NCBI GenBank assembly: GCA_002697475.1
Contig: NZVW01000099.1
Span: forward strand, 1-12,708
From: Aquimarina sp.
GTDB taxonomy: Bacteria; Bacteroidota; Bacteroidia; Flavobacteriales; Flavobacteriaceae
Direction of reading: 5' to 3'
Length of the DNA stretch: 12,708 nt
The notes beneath the pieces were generated by a model that saw only the letters and a program-made list of their open reading frames with translations, had not been told where the DNA came from and did not search any database. Within the stretch, counting starts at the first letter, position 1, and the number at the start of each line of letters is the position of its first letter. The position numbers and the translations under genes were made by a program. Below, piece by piece: positions 1-6,363 of the stretch.

Positions 1-222
1 ATTTCGGTAATTCAAAAAATTATCTCTGAATAGTTCTACATCTTCAGGATGAAGAAGTGTATTAAGAAAAGTATCAAGACCTGATTTTATTTCTTCTTTT
101 TGATAACCGATCTGATCATAAAATGTATCAGACCAGATCTCTTTTTTTGGATTATTTAAGATTTTCCAATATCCTGCCTGCAGATCTTCGATAACTTTGT
201 CAAAAAGCTCATTTTTAAGCAT
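1..222 (-). CDS. PAS-domain protein, N-terminal 74 residues (3' part outside window)
   Basis: Only the first 74 codons are inside the window; the reading frame is still open at base 1. The peptide has a PAS-fold pattern of the PAS_3 kind: W..ILNNPKKEIWSD, then FYDQIGYQKEEI, then LLHPEDVELF (residues about 19-68). In this family the PAS module is a sensor domain, most often in front of a histidine kinase or diguanylate cyclase domain, but no output domain is visible here, so the type of signalling protein is unknown. The start ATG (222-220) directly follows an in-frame TAA, so no longer start is possible. It lies 40 bp behind the DUF2721 gene on the same strand and may be co-transcribed with it. 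No clear Shine-Dalgarno sequence is seen, which is common in Bacteroidota. Confidence 0.8.
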   Translation of the reverse strand, partial: MLKNELFDKVIEDLQAGYWKILNNPKKEIWSDTFYDQIGYQKEEIKSGLDTFLNTLLHPEDVELFRDNFLNYRN

Positions 223-262
223 TTATTCAATCATTTCATTGTCTAAACAAGATAATGATTTC

Positions 263-658
263 TTATTTATTTTCTTCGATAGAATTTAATTTAATGGATA
301 GAGCCTTTGTAGAGATTTGTACTTCAACGAACGAAAGGAACAAGGAAAGCATTAATGCTAACAAACTTATACCAAATACAATATCAGCCCATTTGGCGAT
401 CCCCAGATATAATAGAAACATTGTAATAACACTACCCAGAAAACTTAAAATAGCAATGGCTTGCATATTTCTGATTAAAGAAAGCCTTTTCCGCAAATTT
501 TTTATCTGTAATTTGATATTGGTTGATGATGTCTGTAAAAACTCTGAGTGAAGCTGTCTAATCAGTGCTGCAATAGCAAGATAACGTGCATTGTAGGCAA
601 GCATAGTTAATGAAATTGCAGGAAACAGTAATGCGGGTATACCCATAGTTAGCGCCAT
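263..658 (-). CDS. DUF2721 family small membrane protein
   Basis: A 131-residue protein with the DUF2721 layout: a first hydrophobic segment with the pattern PALLFPAISLTMLAYNARYLA (about residues 8-28), a charged middle part (about 38-63, with an RKR basic patch), then two close membrane helices (about 66-86 and 92-112) and a short polar tail. The family is widespread in bacteria, about 130-150 residues long, and has no established function; I give none. The gene starts 32 bp past the terminator of the collagen-like lipoprotein gene, so it is probably transcribed separately from it. No convincing promoter is visible between them. ATG at 658 is the first possible start; Met5 is an alternative. 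A 98-codon open frame on the other strand over the same bases is a shadow without protein-like features. Confidence 0.85.
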   Translation of the reverse strand: MALTMGIPALLFPAISLTMLAYNARYLAIAALIRQLHSEFLQTSSTNIKLQIKNLRKRLSLIRNMQAIAILSFLGSVITMFLLYLGIAKWADIVFGISLLALMLSLFLSFVEVQISTKALSIKLNSIEENK

Positions 659-689
659 AGCTTTTGTTTTTGTTACGCTAATTTAATTC

Positions 690-740
690 AAAAAAATTAG
701 ACAGTCTTTTAAGCACTAATTTTGCTAATAAAGACTGCCT
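690..740 (-). terminator. Rho-independent terminator of the collagen-like lipoprotein gene
   Basis: Read on the minus strand, arm AGGCAGTCTTT (740-730) pairs with AAAGACTGTCT (709-699) through 11 base pairs, one of them G-T. The loop is about 20 nt and a run of seven T (696-690) follows within 2 nt. It begins 23 bp after the stop of the gene ending at 764. It separates that gene from the DUF2721 gene. Confidence 0.85.
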
Positions 741-763
741 AAATAATAAACCTAAGGGGTAAT

Positions 764-1333
764 CTATTTTATATTAAAAACCTTAGTAACTTCTTCATAA
801 GACATTTTTTGTAGATCCTGAGTAGATTTTCCTGCGGCCTGACCTCCTGGAATTATTACATATCTGAATTCATCGAAGAAGGTGAATAGGTTTGTTCCTC
901 CATCTAGAGTTGATACTTCTACACGTAATGAGCTACCACCTGAAAAGCTGGCTACTTCGAAACCATAATATTCACTTTGACCAGCTAATATAAATGGGAG
1001 CTGTCGAACCTCAGAAACTATAGCATTAACCTCTCTTCTTCCAAAGACTAATAATATATCTTCAGCAAGATCAAATTCGCCTGTGGTAAAAGACGTAAGT
1101 AACTGCTCATTAGTTTCTGATGCTGCCTCATTTTCAAAATCTCTTGTGATCCAATCAGAGTATATTACATTAGCTGTTCCAGGGTCTCCTTGTGGTCCCT
1201 GATCACCTTGAGGTCCTTGTTCTCCTTGTAATCCAGCTGGTCCTGCTGGTCCATCTTCCCCTTCACAAGAAATTATAAATAAAGTAAGCACTGCAATTAG
1301 AATACATTTTGATAAGTTTTTCATCGTTTTCAT
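764..1333 (-). CDS. Collagen-like (Gly-X-Y) surface lipoprotein
   Basis: 189 residues. A type II signal peptide (hydrophobic residues about 9-21) ends in the lipobox I-I-S-C with Cys23. The residues after it, C-E-G-E-D, are acidic like the lipoprotein export signal that sends lipoproteins to the cell surface in Flavobacteriia. Residues 25-52 are nine uninterrupted Gly-X-Y triplets (GED GPA GPA GLQ GEQ and so on) and a closing Gly, a short collagen-like stretch rich in Pro and Gln. The remaining ~137 residues (55-189) form a globular domain I do not recognise. Small collagen-like lipoproteins are common in Bacteroidota; their role is not established. Met4 is an equally good start. The gene has its own operator-promoter (1427-1365) and its own terminator, so it is a single-gene unit directly behind a GAF-AraC regulator gene. 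Confidence 0.85.
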   Translation of the reverse strand: MKTMKNLSKCILIAVLTLFIISCEGEDGPAGPAGLQGEQGPQGDQGPQGDPGTANVIYSDWITRDFENEAASETNEQLLTSFTTGEFDLAEDILLVFGRREVNAIVSEVRQLPFILAGQSEYYGFEVASFSGGSSLRVEVSTLDGGTNLFTFFDEFRYVIIPGGQAAGKSTQDLQKMSYEEVTKVFNIK

Positions 1334-1364
1334 TTTTTTTAAAGTTTTTTAAAAGTTGATGAAG

Positions 1365-1372
1365 CAAACTTA
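1365..1372 (-). promoter_or_regulatory. -7 element of the collagen-like lipoprotein gene (TAAGTTTG)
   Basis: The minus strand reads TAAGTTTG, a perfect match to the Bacteroidota -7 box TAnnTTTG. It is exactly 20 bp downstream of operator copy A and 31 bp upstream of the first ATG. No TTG -33 box stands at the normal distance; that position is taken by the operator. Confidence 0.7.
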
Positions 1373-1392
1373 TCTAGGTATTAAGATTATAA

Positions 1393-1427
1393 TGTCCGGT
1401 TATTTTGAAATTCAAAGAATTCGGACA
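1393..1427 (-). promoter_or_regulatory. 35-bp palindromic operator, copy A
   Basis: On the minus strand the left half is TGTCC-n6-TTTGAA and the right half TTCAAA-n6-GGACA with one (T) between: 13 of 17 opposed pairs are complementary. In this copy the outer arms extend to TGTCCG/CGGACA. The start of the TGTCC block and the start of the TTTGAA block are 11 bp apart, one helical turn, which fits the two helix-turn-helix units of an AraC-type monomer; a dimer would cover the whole palindrome. The site begins 4 bp after the stop codon of the regulator gene at 1432 and ends 59 bp before the lipoprotein ATG. The other copies are at 6182-6216 and 7960-7994; 24 of 35 positions are identical in all three. 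Binding by the regulators is inferred. Confidence 0.75.
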
Positions 1428-1431
1428 TAAT

Positions 1432-3102
1432 TTAAGTTGTATCCCTGTATTCTTTAGGGGATAATCCAGTATGTTTTTTAAACGCACTATAGAATGTAGA
1501 TTTTGAATTGAATCCAGCTTCCAGGCCTATAGACAATATAGTATAATGATTAAATTTTGGATCTTTAAGCTTAATTTTTGCATCTTCTATCCTCAGAGTA
1601 TTAACGTAATCAGAAAAGTTTTTACCACTTATTTTGTTTATCAATTGGGATAAATAATTGCTGCTAATATTCAGATCTTTGGATATACTTTCTAAACTGA
1701 GGGACGAATCTCTGAAGATTTTACCTTCAAGCATTAAAAAATTTAATTCCTTAAAATATGCATTGTCGTCTGTAATCGGGTTGGTGTTCTTTGTTTTTAA
1801 TTGCTTGAGTTTTTGACCTGCAAGTTGTGCGATCAGTTTAAATAGTATGATGTGTTTTTCTGTAAAAAAGTTTTTTTCAGAATGCTCTGAATCCAGTACC
1901 CCTATAATCTCATTATCGATCTTAATAGGCAATGCTAATTCTGAATTACGCTGTATATCGTCGACTATGTAGTCTTTGTGCCCAGACAAATCATTAACCA
2001 GCATAAATTGACCATTTGCAGCGACCTGACCAACTATCCCTTCTCCTATTTTAATTTCTAAAGGACTTAAAATTAGTCTTTGACCTTTATTCTTATTACC
2101 ATAAGCTGCTTTCTGCACTAATACTTTCTTTTGTTTATCGATAGTGTATATGATAGCATCTTCGAGATGGAGCTGAGAGATACAATTCTCTACTATGTCC
2201 CATAAAACATCATCAACAGTATTTTTATCAAATAATGATGTAGCAAAATAACTTAAAACTGCAATTACGTCAGATGAGTTTTCTTCTAAACTGTCTATTT
2301 GATTTCTTTCGAGTACTAAGTTTAAACCGGCGAGTTGAAATTTATCAATAGACTGACGAGCAACTATATTGGGTGTATTCAATTCCTTTCCTTTGATATG
2401 AATCCTACCATAATGTAGAAAAGCAAAGTAGAATATCAGATAAAGCAACCAATAGGGATAATATGGAACGTGTCCGCTAATATCTTGTCTGATATAAAAC
2501 AATGTTATTGTAAGCAACCATAATAAATTGAAAAATAATAGTATATAAACCAGACTTTTAATCCATAAAGTTTTTTGTCTAACATGATGAAATGAGAACT
2601 TGCCTATATCATTTTCATAGTTTTTAATTACTAAAAGATTCCATATACTAATGATAATGTTAAAGACTAAAGCAGAGTTTTCATCTACCTCAGCATGTAA
2701 TATAGAAACTGTATTCTTTGTGATCCATGGGTGGCCTAAAAATACATTAACTTTTAAAAAAGTGTAAAGAATAAAAAATAGGATAAATGGGATATATAGA
2801 TATATTTTGTTCTTTTTATATAGATCTTTTTTGTTCAAATAGTAGCAAATAAACCCTGTAAAAAATACCGGGCCTAAGTATTGGAATGGTAAAAAGAAAA
2901 TTACAATCCAGGGATGTAATTTGACTATTTTAAAGTCAAATAACAGCACCATAATTATAGTTAAGCACGTACTGATTAAGAAATAGTATAGATACTTATA
3001 CACCTTACTTTTTCCAGATGATGTAATTAATTGATAACAACTAATTATCAACAATGTCAGGTATCCCGAAAAAAGTAGGGTGTTAAAGAAATTAATTTTC
3101 AT
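1432..3102 (-). CDS. Seven-helix membrane GAF-AraC transcriptional regulator
   Basis: 556 residues. About seven hydrophobic segments (roughly 5-27, 36-56, 66-89, 100-120, 144-160, 183-205, 215-232) form a membrane head; an odd number would place the C-terminus inside the cell. A GAF domain follows (about 285-435; GEGIVGQVA, SELALPI, IIGVLDSEHSEKNFF), then an AraC-type DNA-binding domain (about 455-553) with two helix-turn-helix units: ISSNYLSQLINK (479-490) and GFNSKSTFYSAFKK (530-543). There is no kinase or receiver domain, so it should work as a one-component, membrane-bound regulator; the ligand is unknown. From residue 278 on it is a clear paralogue of the regulator at 7997-9253, with identical recognition-helix sequences. 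The gene starts at the first ATG, 208 bp from the preceding stop; I found no convincing promoter. Its stop is 4 bp from operator copy A, with no terminator between. Confidence 0.88.
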   Translation of the reverse strand: MKINFFNTLLFSGYLTLLIISCYQLITSSGKSKVYKYLYYFLISTCLTIIMVLLFDFKIVKLHPWIVIFFLPFQYLGPVFFTGFICYYLNKKDLYKKNKIYLYIPFILFFILYTFLKVNVFLGHPWITKNTVSILHAEVDENSALVFNIIISIWNLLVIKNYENDIGKFSFHHVRQKTLWIKSLVYILLFFNLLWLLTITLFYIRQDISGHVPYYPYWLLYLIFYFAFLHYGRIHIKGKELNTPNIVARQSIDKFQLAGLNLVLERNQIDSLEENSSDVIAVLSYFATSLFDKNTVDDVLWDIVENCISQLHLEDAIIYTIDKQKKVLVQKAAYGNKNKGQRLILSPLEIKIGEGIVGQVAANGQFMLVNDLSGHKDYIVDDIQRNSELALPIKIDNEIIGVLDSEHSEKNFFTEKHIILFKLIAQLAGQKLKQLKTKNTNPITDDNAYFKELNFLMLEGKIFRDSSLSLESISKDLNISSNYLSQLINKISGKNFSDYVNTLRIEDAKIKLKDPKFNHYTILSIGLEAGFNSKSTFYSAFKKHTGLSPKEYRDTT

Positions 3103-3213
3103 ATATCAGTATCAACGTTACTTGTACTAAAATATGATGTTATATCATTATAATTTGTATGAATCTATTTGAATTAGTAAAAATACTATGTATTACAAAC
3201 TTTGTTAAGTATG

Positions 3214-3345
3214 CTAATTTACTCTAAGGATTATAGATTCTGAGTTATTATTATTCATTACCACTTCAGATTTTCCAAAAGGAAATTCATTTTCTGAAGC
3301 ATATATAGGTTTAGTTAAACATTTTTCTACAATGGAGTACTTGTT
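3214..3345 (-). pseudogene. Possible displaced C-terminus of the gene at 3311-3922 (other frame)
   Basis: Directly behind and overlapping the end of the 3311-3922 gene, the next frame on the same strand is open for 43 codons up to TAG (3216-3214). The peptide looks like ordinary protein: YSIVEKCLTKPIYASENE, then FPFGKSEVV, then SESIILRVN. It has no start of its own. The simplest reading is that a single-base insertion or deletion near 3345-3350 moved the frame, leaving the annotated protein with a wrong tail (QVLHCRKMFN). A chance open frame in AT-rich DNA is the alternative. Confidence 0.35.
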
Positions 3346-3922
3346 TCAGGTCGTTTCCAAGACCTTCTTTACTCCATAGGTAAAGGTCTTCTTCAATAAT
3401 CAGAGGGTTTTGATTGGCCTGTAGATATTTAATTGTTGATAGTACAAGAGGATCTTTAACATCATCAAGCTTGATGATTGACTTACCTCCCGGGATAGAC
3501 AATTCATTTTGATATATGTAGCAAAAGACTAAAACCAAATCTCCTTCTTTTGCTTGTACATCTATAAAGCAGTCAGAGGTAATAAAGGTATTTTTTTTAA
3601 TCTGAAGCAGATTTTTTTGATTGTATAATACACTGTCTATTCTTATTAGCCCTTCTTTAGAATGGTAGTTTTCTTTTTGTATGGGTTGTTGAAGATTCAT
3701 AAGAGTTCCTAAAAATACAGCACCATATTTTTCTCCACAATTACCTATAAAAGGGCCCGTTTGATCCCACCAATAGGTATAGTTAATGTTTAAGGTATTA
3801 ACGTTTGGGCTTGCAGTTTTACTTAGATCGCTTTTAGTGCCTTTACAATACATTAAACAAAGGCTTACTGTAATTAAAGCAATAGATGTAATTATGAATG
3901 TAAATTTCTTAAAGTAATACAT
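3311..3922 (-). CDS. Unrecognised lipoprotein-like exported protein
   Basis: 203 residues, family not recognised. An N-terminal hydrophobic stretch (about 8-25) ends at L-M-Y-C-K (Cys26). This is a poor lipobox because of the Tyr before Cys, and the following residues are not acidic, so it is exported but may not be surface-exposed. The mature part has a notable GPFIGNCGEKYGAVFLGTL segment (about 57-75), a second half rich in beta-type sequence (GDLVLVFCYIYQ) and four further cysteines. Its ATG overlaps the stop of the SIMPL gene by one base (TAATG), so translation is probably coupled. It is the last gene of the four-gene operon behind operator copy B. The C-terminus may be frameshifted: the neighbouring frame remains open and protein-like for 43 codons beyond about 3345. 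Confidence 0.7.
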   Translation of the reverse strand: MYYFKKFTFIITSIALITVSLCLMYCKGTKSDLSKTASPNVNTLNINYTYWWDQTGPFIGNCGEKYGAVFLGTLMNLQQPIQKENYHSKEGLIRIDSVLYNQKNLLQIKKNTFITSDCFIDVQAKEGDLVLVFCYIYQNELSIPGGKSIIKLDDVKDPLVLSTIKYLQANQNPLIIEEDLYLWSKEGLGNDLKQVLHCRKMFN

Positions 3923-4539
3923 TATTCATCTTCTAGTAAAAAGGTAACTTTTACCTGATATTTTGCAGGTTCTTTCATTCTTCCACTATAAAATACCTGG
4001 CTTCTGTAATTTGAATTTTCAATTGTTATAATCTTTCCTATCTTTTTTTGAAGTTTTGAAGCAATAATGATGGCCTGATTTTTTGCATCTTCAATTGCTT
4101 TTTTACTGAGTTCACCTATTTGATTATGATTCAGTTCTTCCGCAAGTATATCTACACGGACGTTTGTAACACCTTCCATTTTTTGGCTTAAAATGCGTTG
4201 TACTTCATCTAATGAACTAGTTTGATAAAGATAAAATTCAGATGTGTTATAAGAGTATGATGTAATACGATACAACAAATCTTCTTCAAACTGACTAAAA
4301 TCAATATTGACTTTACTAAGTGCTGATGCATATGCTTTTTTTAACTCGTCAATGGTTTTTCCGTCCACATTACGGTAATTATCACTAACAATCTCTCTGA
4401 ATTCTATATTAATGATATATTCTTTTATTTTAATGTCATTAAGTGTTTCTCCAAAGACAGTGATCGAATTTTGTTGTTGTGCATTCATATGGTAAATACT
4501 TAAAAGAAGGAGTGCGATTATATTTGTGATAGCTTTCAT
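3922..4539 (-). CDS. SIMPL (DUF541) domain periplasmic protein
   Basis: 205 residues from ATG 4539. The signal peptide (hydrophobic residues about 6-18, then H-M-N-A-Q-Q) fits cleavage by signal peptidase I after Ala20. The mature protein has the SIMPL/DUF541 pattern: ITVFGE at its beginning, an internal NVRVDILAEEL strand, a long helix with AIEDAKNQAIIIASKLQKK (about 151-169) and IGKIITIENSN after it, closing with a beta strand (KYQVKVTFLLEDE). The family includes E. coli YggE and related oxidative-stress-linked periplasmic or outer-membrane proteins; a biochemical activity is not established. A frame extension to 4593 is rejected because it would add a charged stretch before the signal peptide and run into the previous gene. 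AAGAGA lies about 7 bp before the chosen ATG. It starts 26 bp after the M23-like gene and overlaps the next by one base. Confidence 0.85.
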   Translation of the reverse strand: MKAITNIIALLLLSIYHMNAQQQNSITVFGETLNDIKIKEYIINIEFREIVSDNYRNVDGKTIDELKKAYASALSKVNIDFSQFEEDLLYRITSYSYNTSEFYLYQTSSLDEVQRILSQKMEGVTNVRVDILAEELNHNQIGELSKKAIEDAKNQAIIIASKLQKKIGKIITIENSNYRSQVFYSGRMKEPAKYQVKVTFLLEDE

Positions 4540-4565
4540 ATTTATTCTCTTTGAATTGTACAGTG

Positions 4566-5129
4566 TTATGGGATCACGGTTTCTTCGAGACACCAGTTTT
4601 CAGAAAAGTTTAGATGTTGTTGAGTAAAACTATCTGTGCCAAATTGTAATGGGCAATAGGCAAGATTTTGATTGTCATTAATCTGAAGTTCGGTTCTGTT
4701 ATTTAATCCAACCGTTCCTATAGTTTGATTTATAGCTATTTGATCTCCTATGGAGACTTCGATATTTAAAATGTGATCATAAATGATAAGCCATTTTGAT
4801 AGATCAGATGGTCTGCCCCATATTTCATAATCATCAATATTAGGGTTGCCCCTGATGTCTACCACAACTCCTTCAGAAACTGATCGTACAGAAACATCTG
4901 CCTGATCTGTAAAATATTCTATAGCTGGATTTTTTTGTATAGGAGAAAGTTCTGCCCCAAAAGGAATGAAACTATCTACATGATCCATTGCTACGGGCGA
5001 TATACTTAAAACAGGAGGAGTTATGTCCACTTCATCACTATCACAACCTGTTAGGACAGAAAATAATAAAATGAAAACCTTCTTTACAATTAGGCTTTTA
5101 TGACTTGTTTTTTCTAAATCCTTAATCAT
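4566..5129 (-). CDS. Lipoprotein with degenerate M23 (LytM)-like domain
   Basis: 187 residues from ATG 5129. A signal peptide with lipobox L-T-G-C (Cys29) is followed by acidic C-D-S-D-E, a surface-export type signal. Residues about 68-165 follow the order of an M23 peptidase barrel: VRSVSEGVVVDI, W-L-I-I-Y-D-H-I, V-S-I-G-D-Q-I, N-Q-T-I-G-T-V-G, then TELQIND and YCPLQFG. The zinc ligands expected in the first H...D motif and in the final H-x-H motif are missing (TELQI stands where HLHFE is usual); only one His (119) is kept. It is therefore probably a non-catalytic, binding version. Its ATG overlaps the stop of the Kelch gene by 8 bp (ATGATTAA), with a G-rich GGGGG just before it. A longer start at 5159 is possible but would put a non-signal-like peptide in front. 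The family assignment is by eye. Confidence 0.65.
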   Translation of the reverse strand: MIKDLEKTSHKSLIVKKVFILLFSVLTGCDSDEVDITPPVLSISPVAMDHVDSFIPFGAELSPIQKNPAIEYFTDQADVSVRSVSEGVVVDIRGNPNIDDYEIWGRPSDLSKWLIIYDHILNIEVSIGDQIAINQTIGTVGLNNRTELQINDNQNLAYCPLQFGTDSFTQQHLNFSENWCLEETVIP

Positions 5130-6108
5130 ACCCCCAGATATCTTGATAGTATATAGCATCTGGTTCTAAACTAAACCCATTAAGTATCCAGAGTTTATTG
5201 TCAAAATGTATGGAAGTATGGTAGGCTCTGGGGCCGAAGTTTTTTAAAGTATTTATAATTTCCCAGTTGACCCCATCCTGACTAAACCAGATGTCATTAA
5301 AAAAGTTTTGATTGGAACCCACACCTGCAGTTAACCACATTCCTTTTTCATTAGCTGTAAGTCCGTGATTCCTCCTTGGTGGAAATTGAGCTCCGGGAGT
5401 AGCTAAACTCCAAACGAATCCGTTATCAGAATACCATACATCATTAAGATAATTGTTGTTTTGGTCAAGTCCGCCAATTACCCAGATGCGATTATTGTAT
5501 ACCACAGTTGTGTGACCGGTCCTTCTTCCGAAAGGAGCAAAGTTGGTAACAAGATTCCAATGGCTACCATCGGTTACCCAAATATCTGCATTAACAGCTC
5601 CCTGACTATGTCCTCCAATTAAAAACATTCTACCGTTAAAAGCAGTAAATGAATGAAATCTTCTTGGAGAAAAAGGAGCATTTGCTGTGGCTTGAACCCA
5701 ATTCTTTCCGTCTTTACTATGCCATACATCATTGAACAGAGTTGATCCTTGCATGCCCCCTGCGATCCACATGTTATTTTTTGTGAAGGTCATCGCATGA
5801 CCATATCTAGGCTCAAAATTTGCAGAAGGATTGACAATTTCCCAATTTGTGCCATCTTCGCTAGACCATACATCGTTAAACGAAGATTGACTTTCAATAC
5901 CTCCTGTAACCCACATTTTTTTATTGAATACAACAGAAGTATGTGCCGCTCTCCCTCCATAGGGAGTTTTTTCATTAACCGTGGTTGTTGAAATACTACT
6001 GTTTTTGTATGGTATTTGATCTTCTTTTGAAACTTCATCAGGTTCGCAACTTATGGCAAAAAATGAAAGAAAAAGGAAGCAGCATAGTTGATAATAACAG
6101 TTTTTCAT
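5122..6108 (-). CDS. Kelch-type six-repeat beta-propeller lipoprotein
   Basis: 328 residues. The signal peptide ends in A-I-S-C (Cys21), followed by acidic E-P-D-E, consistent with a surface lipoprotein. Six Kelch-like repeats of about 46-50 residues begin near residues 53, 101, 149, 195, 245 and 294. Each has R-x-x-H near its start, a strand ending in GG (WVTGG, WIAGG, FLIGG, WVIGG; degenerate in the last two), then FNDVW and D-G-x-x-W. Six such units would close a propeller. Kelch propellers normally bind other proteins or glycans; the partner here is unknown. It is the first gene of an operon with the M23-like, SIMPL and unknown genes (each overlapping or within 26 bp). Its leader carries operator copy B and a -7 box. 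The ATG at 6108 is the only start giving a complete signal peptide. Confidence 0.88.
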   Translation of the reverse strand: MKNCYYQLCCFLFLSFFAISCEPDEVSKEDQIPYKNSSISTTTVNEKTPYGGRAAHTSVVFNKKMWVTGGIESQSSFNDVWSSEDGTNWEIVNPSANFEPRYGHAMTFTKNNMWIAGGMQGSTLFNDVWHSKDGKNWVQATANAPFSPRRFHSFTAFNGRMFLIGGHSQGAVNADIWVTDGSHWNLVTNFAPFGRRTGHTTVVYNNRIWVIGGLDQNNNYLNDVWYSDNGFVWSLATPGAQFPPRRNHGLTANEKGMWLTAGVGSNQNFFNDIWFSQDGVNWEIINTLKNFGPRAYHTSIHFDNKLWILNGFSLEPDAIYYQDIWGYD

Positions 6109-6153
6109 TAGTATATTTTATTGTTGATTGAAACATATTTAAGTTAATATGCT

Positions 6154-6161
6154 TAAAAGTA
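6154..6161 (-). promoter_or_regulatory. -7 element of the Kelch operon (TACTTTTA)
   Basis: The minus strand reads TACTTTTA, TAnnTTT with the last base differing from TAnnTTTG. It lies exactly 20 bp downstream of operator copy B, the same distance as at the other two sites, and 45 bp before the ATG. On its own the match would be weak; the fixed spacing is what supports it. Confidence 0.55.
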
Positions 6162-6181
6162 TAAACGATGCAGCTATTCAA

Positions 6182-6216
6182 TATCCAGTATATTTGAATT
6201 TCAAAAAAACAGGACA
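6182..6216 (-). promoter_or_regulatory. 35-bp palindromic operator, copy B
   Basis: The minus strand shows the same half-sites as copies A and C: TGTCC-n6-TTTGAA, one A, then TTCAAA-n6-GGATA. The inner 13-bp palindrome is perfect; the outermost arm has one mismatch. It lies 73 bp before the ATG of the Kelch lipoprotein gene and only 12 bp beyond the terminator of the previous gene. Unlike A and C it does not follow a regulator gene, so it shows that the motif goes with the downstream lipoprotein operon and not with the end of a regulator. Confidence 0.75.
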
Positions 6217-6228
6217 TTTATTTATAGT

Positions 6229-6277
6229 AAAAAAGGATCCTCACTCCGTATTTGATTAGGTTAGATAATGAGGATCC
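6229..6277 (-). terminator. Rho-independent terminator of the seven-repeat lipoprotein gene
   Basis: Minus strand: arm GGATCCTCA (6277-6269) pairs perfectly with TGAGGATCC (6243-6235), loop 25 nt, directly followed by TTTTTT (6234-6229). It is 86 bp behind the stop at 6364. It isolates this gene from the Kelch operon, whose operator begins 12 bp further on. Confidence 0.88.
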
Positions 6278-6319
6278 CGGTGTAATGAAAAGCAATTTGA
6301 CAAAAAACCTAATCATTAC
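6253..6319 (-). repeat. Inverted repeats interleaved with the terminator stem
   Basis: A perfect 10-bp inverted repeat (TGATTAGGTT at 6253-6262, AACCTAATCA at 6306-6315) shares one arm with the loop of the terminator hairpin 6235-6277. A 7-bp pair, GTAATGA (6282-6288) with TCATTAC (6313-6319), competes for the same upstream arm. In the RNA the order of arms is A-B-A'-B', so either a pseudoknot or two exclusive folds is possible. No function is known. Confidence 0.5.
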
Positions 6320-6363
6320 GTTCTGATTGTATATAGCATGACTAAAGAGGTGTTTAGTTTAAA

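Noticed and set aside
255..551. 98-codon open frame on the plus strand opposite the DUF2721 gene
   Set aside because: It lies fully antisense to a recognisable family, and its peptide has no domain-like or signal-like features.
1393..1427. Reading the palindromes behind the two regulator genes as transcription terminators
   Set aside because: No T-run follows on the minus strand, the inner palindrome has a one-base centre unsuited to a hairpin loop, copy B does not follow a gene end closely, and the fixed 20-bp distance to a -7 box fits an operator.
3922..4593. Start of the SIMPL gene at ATG 4593
   Set aside because: It would put 18 charged residues before a clean signal peptide and overlap the M23-like gene by 28 bp; ATG 4539 with an AAGAGA motif before it is better.
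5749..6038. Open frames of about 80 codons inside the Kelch gene, on both strands
   Set aside because: Both are shadows of a strongly supported repeat protein, with no independent start signals.
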